Under the pieces are notes generated by a model that was not told the origin of the DNA, did not search any database, and saw only the letters and a list, made by a program, of their open reading frames with translations. A program made the translations under genes and the position numbers. A stretch of DNA of 5,038 nucleotides, taken from the NCBI GenBank assembly GCA_900549675.1, contig URPG01000172.1, positions 1 to 5,038 on the forward strand. The letters are read 5' to 3'. The DNA is from an uncultured Oscillospiraceae bacterium (GTDB taxonomy: Bacteria; Bacillota; Clostridia; Oscillospirales; Acutalibacteraceae). Of the stretch, positions 1 to 5,038 are shown piece after piece. How positions within the stretch are numbered: the first letter of the stretch is position 1; every line of letters begins with the position of its first letter.

Positions 1-7
1 TGGCTTT

Positions 8-12
8 CTCCT
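8..12 (-). promoter_or_regulatory. Ribosome binding site for a gene starting at the window edge
   Basis: AGGAG on the minus strand followed by six bases and then an A at base 1. If the next two bases beyond the window are TG, an ATG would start exactly at the edge, so another minus-strand gene probably follows the CBS gene. Inference only: the gene itself is outside the window. Confidence 0.4.
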
Positions 13-53
13 ATTGAAGCTCTTTCTGCTTTCTCTGTCCAATATGTTTGACA

Positions 54-99
54 AATCTACAACCGTATTTATTGCCGAAATTCGGCTGTATTTTTCAAT
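54..99. terminator. Candidate weak hairpin terminator after the CBS gene
   Basis: GCCGAA-A-TTCGGC at 74-86 is a perfect short inverted repeat, and an outer pair ACAACCG (58-64)/CGGCTGT (83-89) can form instead with one mismatch (a G-U pair in minus-strand RNA). A T-run (91-95) follows only in the plus direction; in the minus direction the sequence after the hairpin is AATAAATA, which is a poor terminator. It may terminate an opposing transcript or merely attenuate this operon. No gene is visible in 1-99. Confidence 0.3.
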
Positions 100-816
100 T
101 CAAATTTTATCATCTTCTAGATCGCGTAAAACATCACTAGGGACAATCATGCCCAGCAGTTTTTCCTGCTGAGTACCGTTTTCCGTGATAAAAATGACGG
201 CAATGCGGCTATGTCTGCCTCTTTGGGTTTCAAATTGATTTCGTACCTGAATATAAGTTGCTTTCTTAGAAACAAACGCATAATTTTCCTTATGATTCTT
301 GACAGACAAATACATTTCCAACTGTTCGATAGTGGTTTCCGGCGTAATTGGCTGTCCACCTGCCAGGATATAACGAAAAATACTTCCTGCACTAAAAACA
401 CCATAAAACAGTCCGTTTTTCATAACAGGAACATGAGAATAACCGTTTTTATCCATAATATCCATTAACCGCAGCACCTTATGAGAAAGAGAAGCTTTCA
501 TAATGTTTTCTCCGCGTACGGCATAGTCAAGCGCCAACGGCGGCTTACGAATGTACGACAAAATATCACGCATAGACTGCACCACGGGTTCAGAGGGTTC
601 CACCACAGGCCTATTTCCGATGTTGGGGTTATGTGTGAGAAGATTTCGGATTTCACGGCACACATCCAATCTGGCACGCACCGGCTCACTTTCTGAGTCC
701 TTGGAAAATTCCATAACCACGCTGGAATAGCGCCGCCTAGCGCCATGATATTTTTCTTCCAGTTCATCTTCCATTTGCTTGTACAAATCTAAAAATTCAT
801 ATACATTCGTTGACAT
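100..816 (-). CDS. Tandem CBS-domain protein with N-terminal HEPN-like helical domain
   Basis: A 238-residue cytoplasmic protein. The C-terminal half holds two CBS domains: residues about 100-152, with SHVPVMKNGLFYGVFS at 127-142 as the typical VPV...G.FS core, and about 175-235, ending in LLGMIVPSDVLRDL. CBS pairs usually form a Bateman module that binds adenine nucleotides, S-adenosylmethionine or cyclic di-AMP and controls an attached domain. The N-terminal part (about 1-95) is mostly helical and contains REIRNLLTH, in which R57-N58-x-x-x-H62 fits the catalytic R-N-x-x-x-H motif of HEPN ribonucleases. Fold and activity are inference from this short motif. It lies 30 bases after the DivIVA-like gene; AGGGGAA with a 5-base spacer precedes the ATG at 816. 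It could also be a CBS regulator with a non-catalytic helical domain. Confidence 0.85.
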   Translation of the reverse strand: MSTNVYEFLDLYKQMEDELEEKYHGARRRYSSVVMEFSKDSESEPVRARLDVCREIRNLLTHNPNIGNRPVVEPSEPVVQSMRDILSYIRKPPLALDYAVRGENIMKASLSHKVLRLMDIMDKNGYSHVPVMKNGLFYGVFSAGSIFRYILAGGQPITPETTIEQLEMYLSVKNHKENYAFVSKKATYIQVRNQFETQRGRHSRIAVIFITENGTQQEKLLGMIVPSDVLRDLEDDKI

Positions 817-821
817 GCAGG

Positions 822-828
822 TTCCCCT
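822..828 (-). promoter_or_regulatory. Ribosome binding site of the CBS-domain gene
   Basis: AGGGGAA on the minus strand, five bases before ATG at 816, in the 30-base gap after the DivIVA-like gene. The gap is too short for a promoter plus a terminator, so the gene is probably cotranscribed with those upstream. Confidence 0.75.
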
Positions 829-846
829 ATCTTGATAACTTCTTAT

Positions 847-1317
847 TTATTTTTCTGATTCAGCTTTTGAATTTTCTTTTGAATTTTCTTGCTTTTTTGC
901 AGGTAATTCCGGCTCTTTATCTTCTGGCATCTCCGCACTGACATCGTTTGTTTTTTCTGTCTTTTCTTCTGTCAAAGCTTTTGTCTGAAGTGATTTCTGC
1001 AATTCTTCTCTTTGACTCTGCAATACCTTGATTTCTTCAATCAACAAATTTCTTTCTTTAATCAATTCATCACAAACCATGATTTGATAGGCAATCGAGC
1101 TATCCTTTTGCGCCAATACTTCTTTGTCATTTTCTTTTAAAGCTTTTTGTTCTTGTTCCAATTTTTTCAACTTATCTGTTAGCTCGGCCTTTTCTGCGGA
1201 TTCCTTTTCAACTGCCTCTATTACCTTATCGATAAAAGCATCCACTTGTTCGCCTAAATACCATTTTCCTTTTGTCATGAACCGGGCTTTTTGCAGATTT
1301 TCTTTTGTCAGCCTCAT
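847..1317 (-). CDS. Short DivIVA-like coiled-coil protein
   Basis: A 156-residue soluble protein with no signal peptide or membrane segment. The N-terminus (LTKENLQKARF, then KWYLGEQVDAFIDKV at about 18-32) matches the pattern of the DivIVA/GpsB N-terminal domain, in which a short lipid-binding or dimerising segment leads into a VDxFLDxV motif. Residues about 30-115 are heptad-like and rich in E, K, L and Q, predicting a long parallel coiled coil. The tail from about 118 is charged and probably disordered, ending in a KENSKAESEK-type stretch encoded partly by a tandem 12-base repeat. DivIVA-family proteins recruit partners to curved membrane or division sites; whether this small member does so is unknown. 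I choose ATG at 1317 because GGGGGA sits six bases upstream. The alternative ATG at 1338 overlaps the preceding TGA as ATGA and adds seven residues, but has only a weak site. Confidence 0.72.
   Translation of the reverse strand: MRLTKENLQKARFMTKGKWYLGEQVDAFIDKVIEAVEKESAEKAELTDKLKKLEQEQKALKENDKEVLAQKDSSIAYQIMVCDELIKERNLLIEEIKVLQSQREELQKSLQTKALTEEKTEKTNDVSAEMPEDKEPELPAKKQENSKENSKAESEK
865..888 (-). repeat. Tandem 12-base repeat in the DivIVA-like gene tail
   Basis: Two perfect adjacent copies of TTTTGAATTTTC (plus-strand reading, 865-876 and 877-888) encode the repeated ENSK peptide near the C-terminus. It is in frame and probably a slippage product in a disordered tail. Confidence 0.8.
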
Positions 1318-1323
1318 GATAAA

Positions 1324-1329
1324 TCCCCC
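1324..1329 (-). promoter_or_regulatory. Ribosome binding site favouring the 1317 start of the DivIVA-like gene
   Basis: GGGGGA on the minus strand, six bases upstream of ATG at 1317. It would lie inside the coding region if the ATG pair at 1338/1335 were the start, which argues that 1317 is the true start. Confidence 0.65.
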
Positions 1330-1334
1330 ACTCA

Positions 1335-1937
1335 TCATTCTTTATTTTCGTTATTGATTTTATCCATCAAGCTCAGAAATTCTTCACGATCCATCATTGT
1401 ATTCAGTAATTTAAATAGAGAATTTGATGGCATATTTTCCGGCAAACCCATATAAAAAAGCAATTTTTGCCGGTGGTTCCGGCTGTTTTCTGTCCCTGCC
1501 AATCCTGCTTCATAAAAATCGACACGGGTAATCGGTTCTTTCTGAACAAATTGTTCGGTGATTCCCTCTGCCCCTGCGCGCTGTAAGACTTCCAGCAAAA
1601 TAGCCGAATCCATGCCCTCCACGCCGATTTTCCCCTCTTTAGAGCCTTCTTTTTTTCGCCGCTCTTTCCCCAAAACGTCAGGAATATAGGCATGCTTGAT
1701 TTTTTCGGGAGAAATTGCAGAGGCTAGTTTTGCACGAATCATAAATCCCGCCGAATCACTATCTGTCAGCACAATAATCCCCGAAAAATCCGCTAATTTA
1801 CGAATCAGCCGCAGCTTGTCCTTATCTTTAAAAATCCCAAATCCATTGGTAGGAATAATCACTGCATCCACTAAAGAGGACAGCTTAATCTTATCATATT
1901 TTCCCTCTACGATAATCGCTTCTTTAATTTTTATCAA
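1335..1937 (-). CDS. TOPRIM-domain protein related to ribonuclease M5 (DUF4093-like C-terminus)
   Basis: A 200-residue protein whose first half is a TOPRIM domain of the RNase M5 type. RNase M5 matures 5S rRNA precursors in low-GC Gram-positives, acting with ribosomal protein L18. Visible TOPRIM features are the acidic strand IIVEGKYD with Glu11, the Asn/Gly turn PTNGFG at 29-34, the TDSDSAG motif with Asp59 and Asp61, and GVEGM at 105-109, which resembles the GVEH segment of M5. Residues about 115-200 look like the DUF4093 C-terminal region. I choose TTG at 1937: it has AGGGGAG eight bases upstream, overlaps the holA TGA as TTGA, and gives the expected MIKIKEAIIVEG start. An upstream TTG at 1961 would only add eight residues that include the ribosome binding site. 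It may be RNase M5 itself (rnmV) or a paralogue with another RNA substrate; I therefore leave the symbol blank. Confidence 0.85.
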   Translation of the reverse strand: MIKIKEAIIVEGKYDKIKLSSLVDAVIIPTNGFGIFKDKDKLRLIRKLADFSGIIVLTDSDSAGFMIRAKLASAISPEKIKHAYIPDVLGKERRKKEGSKEGKIGVEGMDSAILLEVLQRAGAEGITEQFVQKEPITRVDFYEAGLAGTENSRNHRQKLLFYMGLPENMPSNSLFKLLNTMMDREEFLSLMDKINNENKE

Positions 1938-2983
1938 AACTCTTTCTCCCCTTTGGCACAAAGCAAAAGCTTGGCAATGAGTGAATCCATTACGATTTTG
2001 GCATTAATTTTGGATCCTTTCAAGGCAAGATCTGTTTCCAACAAAATTTCAAGACTGTTTCGCAGCACTTCTACCGATAGCGGCTTGGCATTCCGCTCGG
2101 CCTTACGCAGACGGAATTCTTTTCCTTTATATTCGCCATATTCAGTCGGTGCGGAGGAAGAAAGCCCACTCTGCACGGCCGCTTTTACCCGCATCATATC
2201 AACATAAGCCGAAGATAATGCCGCCAAAACAGCCACCGGCTCTTCCCCGTTCTCAAACAACTGATGCATCAGCTGATAAGTTTTTTCGTAATACCCACCG
2301 ACCAACGCGTCTGAAAGCAAAAATGCGGTCGTTTCTAAATTTTTAGTGACCAGCTTTTCAAGCATATCCCGTGTAATCTCTGCTCCGTTCGCAAAGGCAC
2401 ATAGCTTTTCCAATTCATTCATCAGTGCCTTTAGGTCCGCTCCCGTATATTCCACCAAACGGTCTGCATTCGTTTTTGTCAGCAGACACCCTCTTTTTTC
2501 TGCCTCACGAATAAGTCTTTTGGATAATTCACCCGGTTCTTTCGGTTTAAACTCTACCACCATTCCCTTAGCGGCAGCTTTTTTCAGAAAATTGTTCCAT
2601 TTGGCGGATTTTTTTTTGCCCTGTTCGGTCGTTGGATAATAAAAAATGAGTACCGTGCTGTCAGATAAATCCTCTAGCAATTCATTTAGCTTGTTAAGTT
2701 CTGCTGCATTTTTTTCATCGACGTTCCAGTCTGATACCGCTACACACTTGCGTTCTGCCATTAACGGCAGTGCTGTCGCCGCATCGGCAATTTTATCAAT
2801 ATCCGCTTCCGCCGAAAATTCATTAAGGTTAAATTCTGAAAAATCCTGCTTTCCGGCTTTTTGAATGAGTGCCTTTGCCGCCCGTACCAACAAATATTTT
2901 TCTGCTCCATACAACACATATAAAGGGGCAAAATCAGACTTTGTAATCTGTTTTTTTAGTTCGCTTTCTTGTATCAAAGGCAT
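1934..2983 (-). CDS. holA: DNA polymerase III subunit delta
   Basis: Delta subunit of the clamp-loader complex, which opens the beta sliding clamp and loads it on primed DNA at the cytoplasmic replication fork. At 349 residues it has the usual family length. The N-terminal domain (about 1-140) carries the family start pattern LYVLYGAEKYLL at 21-32, equivalent to the LYLLYGEE region, and the PLMAERKCVAV stretch at 73-83. Domain II includes GADLKALMNELEKL at 181-194, a highly conserved delta signature. Domain III (about 215-349) is helical, with LEILLETDLALKG at 311-323. There is no Walker A motif, as expected, because delta does not hydrolyse ATP. ATG is preceded by AAGGAGGG with a 7-base spacer and overlaps the comEC stop by one base, which suggests translational coupling. 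comEC-holA is a widespread Firmicutes neighbourhood. Confidence 0.97.
   Translation of the reverse strand: MPLIQESELKKQITKSDFAPLYVLYGAEKYLLVRAAKALIQKAGKQDFSEFNLNEFSAEADIDKIADAATALPLMAERKCVAVSDWNVDEKNAAELNKLNELLEDLSDSTVLIFYYPTTEQGKKKSAKWNNFLKKAAAKGMVVEFKPKEPGELSKRLIREAEKRGCLLTKTNADRLVEYTGADLKALMNELEKLCAFANGAEITRDMLEKLVTKNLETTAFLLSDALVGGYYEKTYQLMHQLFENGEEPVAVLAALSSAYVDMMRVKAAVQSGLSSSAPTEYGEYKGKEFRLRKAERNAKPLSVEVLRNSLEILLETDLALKGSKINAKIVMDSLIAKLLLCAKGEKEF
1946..1952 (-). promoter_or_regulatory. Ribosome binding site fixing the TTG start of the TOPRIM gene
   Basis: AGGGGAG on the minus strand, within the last codons of holA and eight bases upstream of TTG at 1937. It decides the start: the candidate TTG at 1961 lies upstream of this site and has no comparable one. 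Confidence 0.75.
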
Positions 2984-5038
2984 TATTCTGCCCTCCTTAT
3001 CTGAATTTTATGATGAGGAAAAATGTCGATATAGGTAACTCTCTGCTGATTCGACAAGATATACGTACCAGGTTTTACTTCTTCTGAAAAAATGACCATA
3101 TTCTGATTTTCTGTCACCAAAGCTTCTTGGTGCGAAGATTTTTTTTCCAACGAATCTAATTTATCAGATTCTATTTCTGAAATTAGTGGTGCCGCTGTGG
3201 CGGCGGGAGGCACCTCGTGCCGAGAACCAATTTCCAATGAATCTAATTTGTTAGATTCTATTATATCATCTGTCAGCAGAACAGTAAACGGTGAATTTAC
3301 CAATGAATTTTTTTGCGGTGTGATTAAGATATCCGTATCTTGTTCGTCGGCCGTGCCAATTTCCAACAAAATCCGCGTATTTTCGTAAGAAAGGGAGATA
3401 GAATGGCGCGTAATGCTCCATTCTATGGATTCCAACCAACTCGGCATTGTCTGCTCAGTATATTTCAGTTTAGGAATCCCCTGCCAATTTTCGCGTAAAT
3501 TGCGGGGAAGATAAACATCATCCTGTATGGCTAATTGTGCGACGGGATAGCGTTTTATCACTTCATCAACTGCTGTCACGGTTTCTCTTGTGTCACTTGC
3601 CAGTACAATGCCGCTCACTTCGTTTATATTGTTTTGCATAAAAATATCTCTAATTGCATTGGGATTATACCCTTCCGCCGCCAGTATCACCGCTTTGTCA
3701 TTCTGCATGACAAGCACACAAGGTGGTTCTCCCGATTGAGAAACCGCAAGAGTAATACTATTTTGGTATTTAAAATGATGCGAAATCACTGTAGTCATTA
3801 GAATTACCGCACTCATCACAAGAGCCGTTCGTTTGACGGCGACTGTAGGACGAATCCAAAACAGAATTGCTGTAATCAAAAGAATCGCACATAAAGCAAT
3901 TAAACCAAACCCTTGCATAAATCCTATATATCCGTCCCATTCAGCCATTTGATTCACGGCCCAAATCGAAAATTTGGCGCAAATTCCCGTTAAAAAAGTA
4001 AACGGGACTGCCAAGGGCGGAAAAATCGCATGAAAAACCAACAGAAAAAAGGCAAAATAGAGCATGAGGGCAGACGGAATCGATAAAATCAGTGTTGCCA
4101 AAGGTCCTACCAAAGAAAGTCCGCCGAAAAGATAAATTTGAATGGGAAGAATAAACAAAGTAGCGGCTAGACTAACCGCCAACGAAGAAAGAATCGCTTT
4201 AACAATTCTTTTGAACTTATTGAATTTTTTGAAAGGCGACATCAATAAATCTTGCAGAGGTTTTGCAAACTTCAAAATTCCCAAAGTAGCAAATACGGAA
4301 AGCAAAAATCCAATATCTCCGCCAATTTGCGGTTGAAACAGACAAATGAACACCACTGCCAAGCCCAAGGTATTGACACTGTCGGATTCCCTATCCGCCA
4401 ATTGTGCCAACAAAAATAGAATCGTCATTAGACCGCTTCTCAGTACCGAGCTTTGCAGTCCCGTCATCAATACAAAGGCAATGACAGCAAAAATTGTAAT
4501 AAAATTAGCAAGCTTTTGAGGAATCTTGAAAAAGGATAAGAGCGCCAGTATAAACGCTGCCACCAATGTCGTATGCATACCCGAAACCACAAGCAAATGT
4601 GTCGTACCTGTTTTGCGGAATGCAAAATCAACGTCTGCGCTTACATCGGAGCGGTCGCCAATCAGCATGGCATTGGTAAGTGCCGCCTCTTCAGAGGGCA
4701 GCAGCAATTTTATTTGTTTTACCAAATAGTGGCTGAACTTCTCAAAATAATAGAGGATTGGTTTGTGTGGATTTGGCTTAATTTCGGCCTGATAATCCGA
4801 CATATAGGCAGAAATCGGAATTCCTTTTGCCCAATATGAAGTTTTGGAAGAAAATCCAAATTTCTCTTGATGAGCAAAAAATTTCACAGTTGTTTTAATT
4901 TCGTCGTAAGGCTCGGCGTCAATAAAATTAGACGCCGACAGACGTAGCATGAAAGGCTTACATTCCACTGTTTTATCGTCGATTTTCAGTGCGGAAATCC
5001 TTACTTTATAATAAAAACGATTGAAACGGCTTTCCGGG
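2983..5038 (-). CDS. comEC: ComEC/Rec2 family DNA-uptake channel protein, 5'-partial, with degenerate C-terminal MBL-like domain
   Basis: Integral membrane protein of the ComEC/Rec2 family, which forms the channel that carries single-stranded DNA across the cytoplasmic membrane during transformation. The frame stays open to base 5038, so the N-terminus is missing; 684 residues are visible (numbered from the edge). Residues about 1-85 look like the end of the N-terminal DUF4131/OB-like domain. The Competence domain follows, with GDRSDVS at about 127-133 and the family signature HLLVVSGMH at 147-155, then roughly nine or ten hydrophobic segments to about residue 418. The C-terminal part (about 428-684) aligns by pattern with the metallo-beta-lactamase domain, but the H-x-D-x-D-H motif is replaced by ASDTRETV near 480 and the DVGQGD motif reads VSQSGE. 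A duplicated hydrophilic insertion lies at about 593-638. The stop TAA shares its last A with the holA ATG. Family assignment is firm; competence itself is not shown. Confidence 0.93.
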   Translation of the reverse strand, partial: PESRFNRFYYKVRISALKIDDKTVECKPFMLRLSASNFIDAEPYDEIKTTVKFFAHQEKFGFSSKTSYWAKGIPISAYMSDYQAEIKPNPHKPILYYFEKFSHYLVKQIKLLLPSEEAALTNAMLIGDRSDVSADVDFAFRKTGTTHLLVVSGMHTTLVAAFILALLSFFKIPQKLANFITIFAVIAFVLMTGLQSSVLRSGLMTILFLLAQLADRESDSVNTLGLAVVFICLFQPQIGGDIGFLLSVFATLGILKFAKPLQDLLMSPFKKFNKFKRIVKAILSSLAVSLAATLFILPIQIYLFGGLSLVGPLATLILSIPSALMLYFAFFLLVFHAIFPPLAVPFTFLTGICAKFSIWAVNQMAEWDGYIGFMQGFGLIALCAILLITAILFWIRPTVAVKRTALVMSAVILMTTVISHHFKYQNSITLAVSQSGEPPCVLVMQNDKAVILAAEGYNPNAIRDIFMQNNINEVSGIVLASDTRETVTAVDEVIKRYPVAQLAIQDDVYLPRNLRENWQGIPKLKYTEQTMPSWLESIEWSITRHSISLSYENTRILLEIGTADEQDTDILITPQKNSLVNSPFTVLLTDDIIESNKLDSLEIGSRHEVPPAATAAPLISEIESDKLDSLEKKSSHQEALVTENQNMVIFSEEVKPGTYILSNQQRVTYIDIFPHHKIQIRRAE
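2991..2998 (-). promoter_or_regulatory. Ribosome binding site of holA
   Basis: AAGGAGGG on the minus strand, seven bases before the holA ATG at 2983. It lies inside the last codons of comEC, and the start overlaps the comEC stop by one base (TAATG), so holA can be translated by coupling or by fresh initiation. Confidence 0.85.
3144..3262 (-). repeat. Diverged in-frame direct duplication with hairpins inside comEC
   Basis: Two 32-base copies, 3144-3175 and 3231-3262, match at 29 of 32 positions and start 87 bases (29 codons) apart, so the reading frame is kept. They encode SNKLDSLE and SDKLDSLE, each followed by a similar stretch (GSRHE, KSSHQE). Copy 2 contains a perfect palindrome, GAATCTAA-TTTG-TTAGATTC (3239-3258); copy 1 has the same with one mismatch. 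Between the copies is a GC-rich block holding two more perfect hairpins, GCCGC-TGTG-GCGGC (3191-3204) and GGCAC-CTC-GTGCC (3209-3221). The local base composition differs from the surrounding AT-rich gene. This could be a tandem duplication or an inserted palindromic element. Confidence 0.8.

Noticed and set aside
48..53. Perfect TTGACA -35 box on the plus strand
   Set aside because: No -10-like hexamer lies 16-18 bases downstream and no plus-strand gene follows.
817..846. Promoter or terminator between the DivIVA-like and CBS genes
   Set aside because: Only 30 bases, occupied by the ribosome binding site; no hairpin or promoter boxes are visible.
2346..2639. Plus-strand open frame of 97 codons opposite holA, and other plus-strand frames throughout
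   Set aside because: They lie antisense to strongly supported genes, are rich in Ser/Phe/Leu as expected of shadows, and resemble no family.
3144..3262. CRISPR array
   Set aside because: Only two imperfect copies with a single in-frame spacing inside a coding gene, and no cas genes nearby.
3197..3388. Plus-strand small frame across the comEC repeat
   Set aside because: No convincing ribosome binding site and it is antisense to comEC; it only reflects the unusual composition of the inserted repeat.
4966..4968. GTG as the start of comEC
   Set aside because: The frame stays open for 23 further codons to the window edge and those residues continue an OB-like N-terminal domain, and no ribosome binding site precedes the GTG. 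The gene is partial.

Overview
The window reads as a stretch of a moderately AT-rich Firmicutes chromosome, most likely an anaerobic Clostridia member of the gut Oscillospirales or Eubacteriales type. The grounds are the comEC-holA gene pair, strong GGAGG-type ribosome binding sites, a TTG start, and an RNase M5-like TOPRIM protein and a short DivIVA-like protein in the same run. The lineage is an inference from gene content and style, not from a marker gene. All recognisable genes lie on the minus strand, so transcription runs from high to low coordinates.

Layout in transcription order: (1) comEC, cut by the window edge at its 5' end, an integral-membrane DNA-uptake channel whose C-terminal metallo-beta-lactamase-like domain has lost its metal ligands and carries a repeat-rich in-frame insertion; (2) holA, the delta subunit (clamp loader) of DNA polymerase III; (3) a 200-residue TOPRIM protein related to ribonuclease M5 with a DUF4093-like C-terminus; (4) a short DivIVA-like coiled-coil protein with a charged tail; (5) a protein with an N-terminal helical domain bearing an HEPN-type R-N-x-x-x-H motif, followed by two CBS domains. 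The last 99 bases (1-99) hold an imperfect hairpin and, at the very edge, a ribosome binding site that probably serves a further minus-strand gene starting at base 1.

The genes are packed tightly: comEC/holA share one base (TAATG), holA/TOPRIM overlap by four (TTGA), TOPRIM/DivIVA-like are separated by 17 bases or overlap depending on the start chosen, and the CBS gene follows after 30 bases. No internal promoter or strong terminator is visible, so this looks like one operon whose promoter lies beyond base 5038. Functionally it mixes DNA uptake, replication, RNA processing and possibly cell-pole or division functions, as in many housekeeping operons. The least ordinary points are the HEPN-like plus CBS architecture, the dead MBL domain of ComEC, and the palindrome-rich duplicated insertion in comEC.
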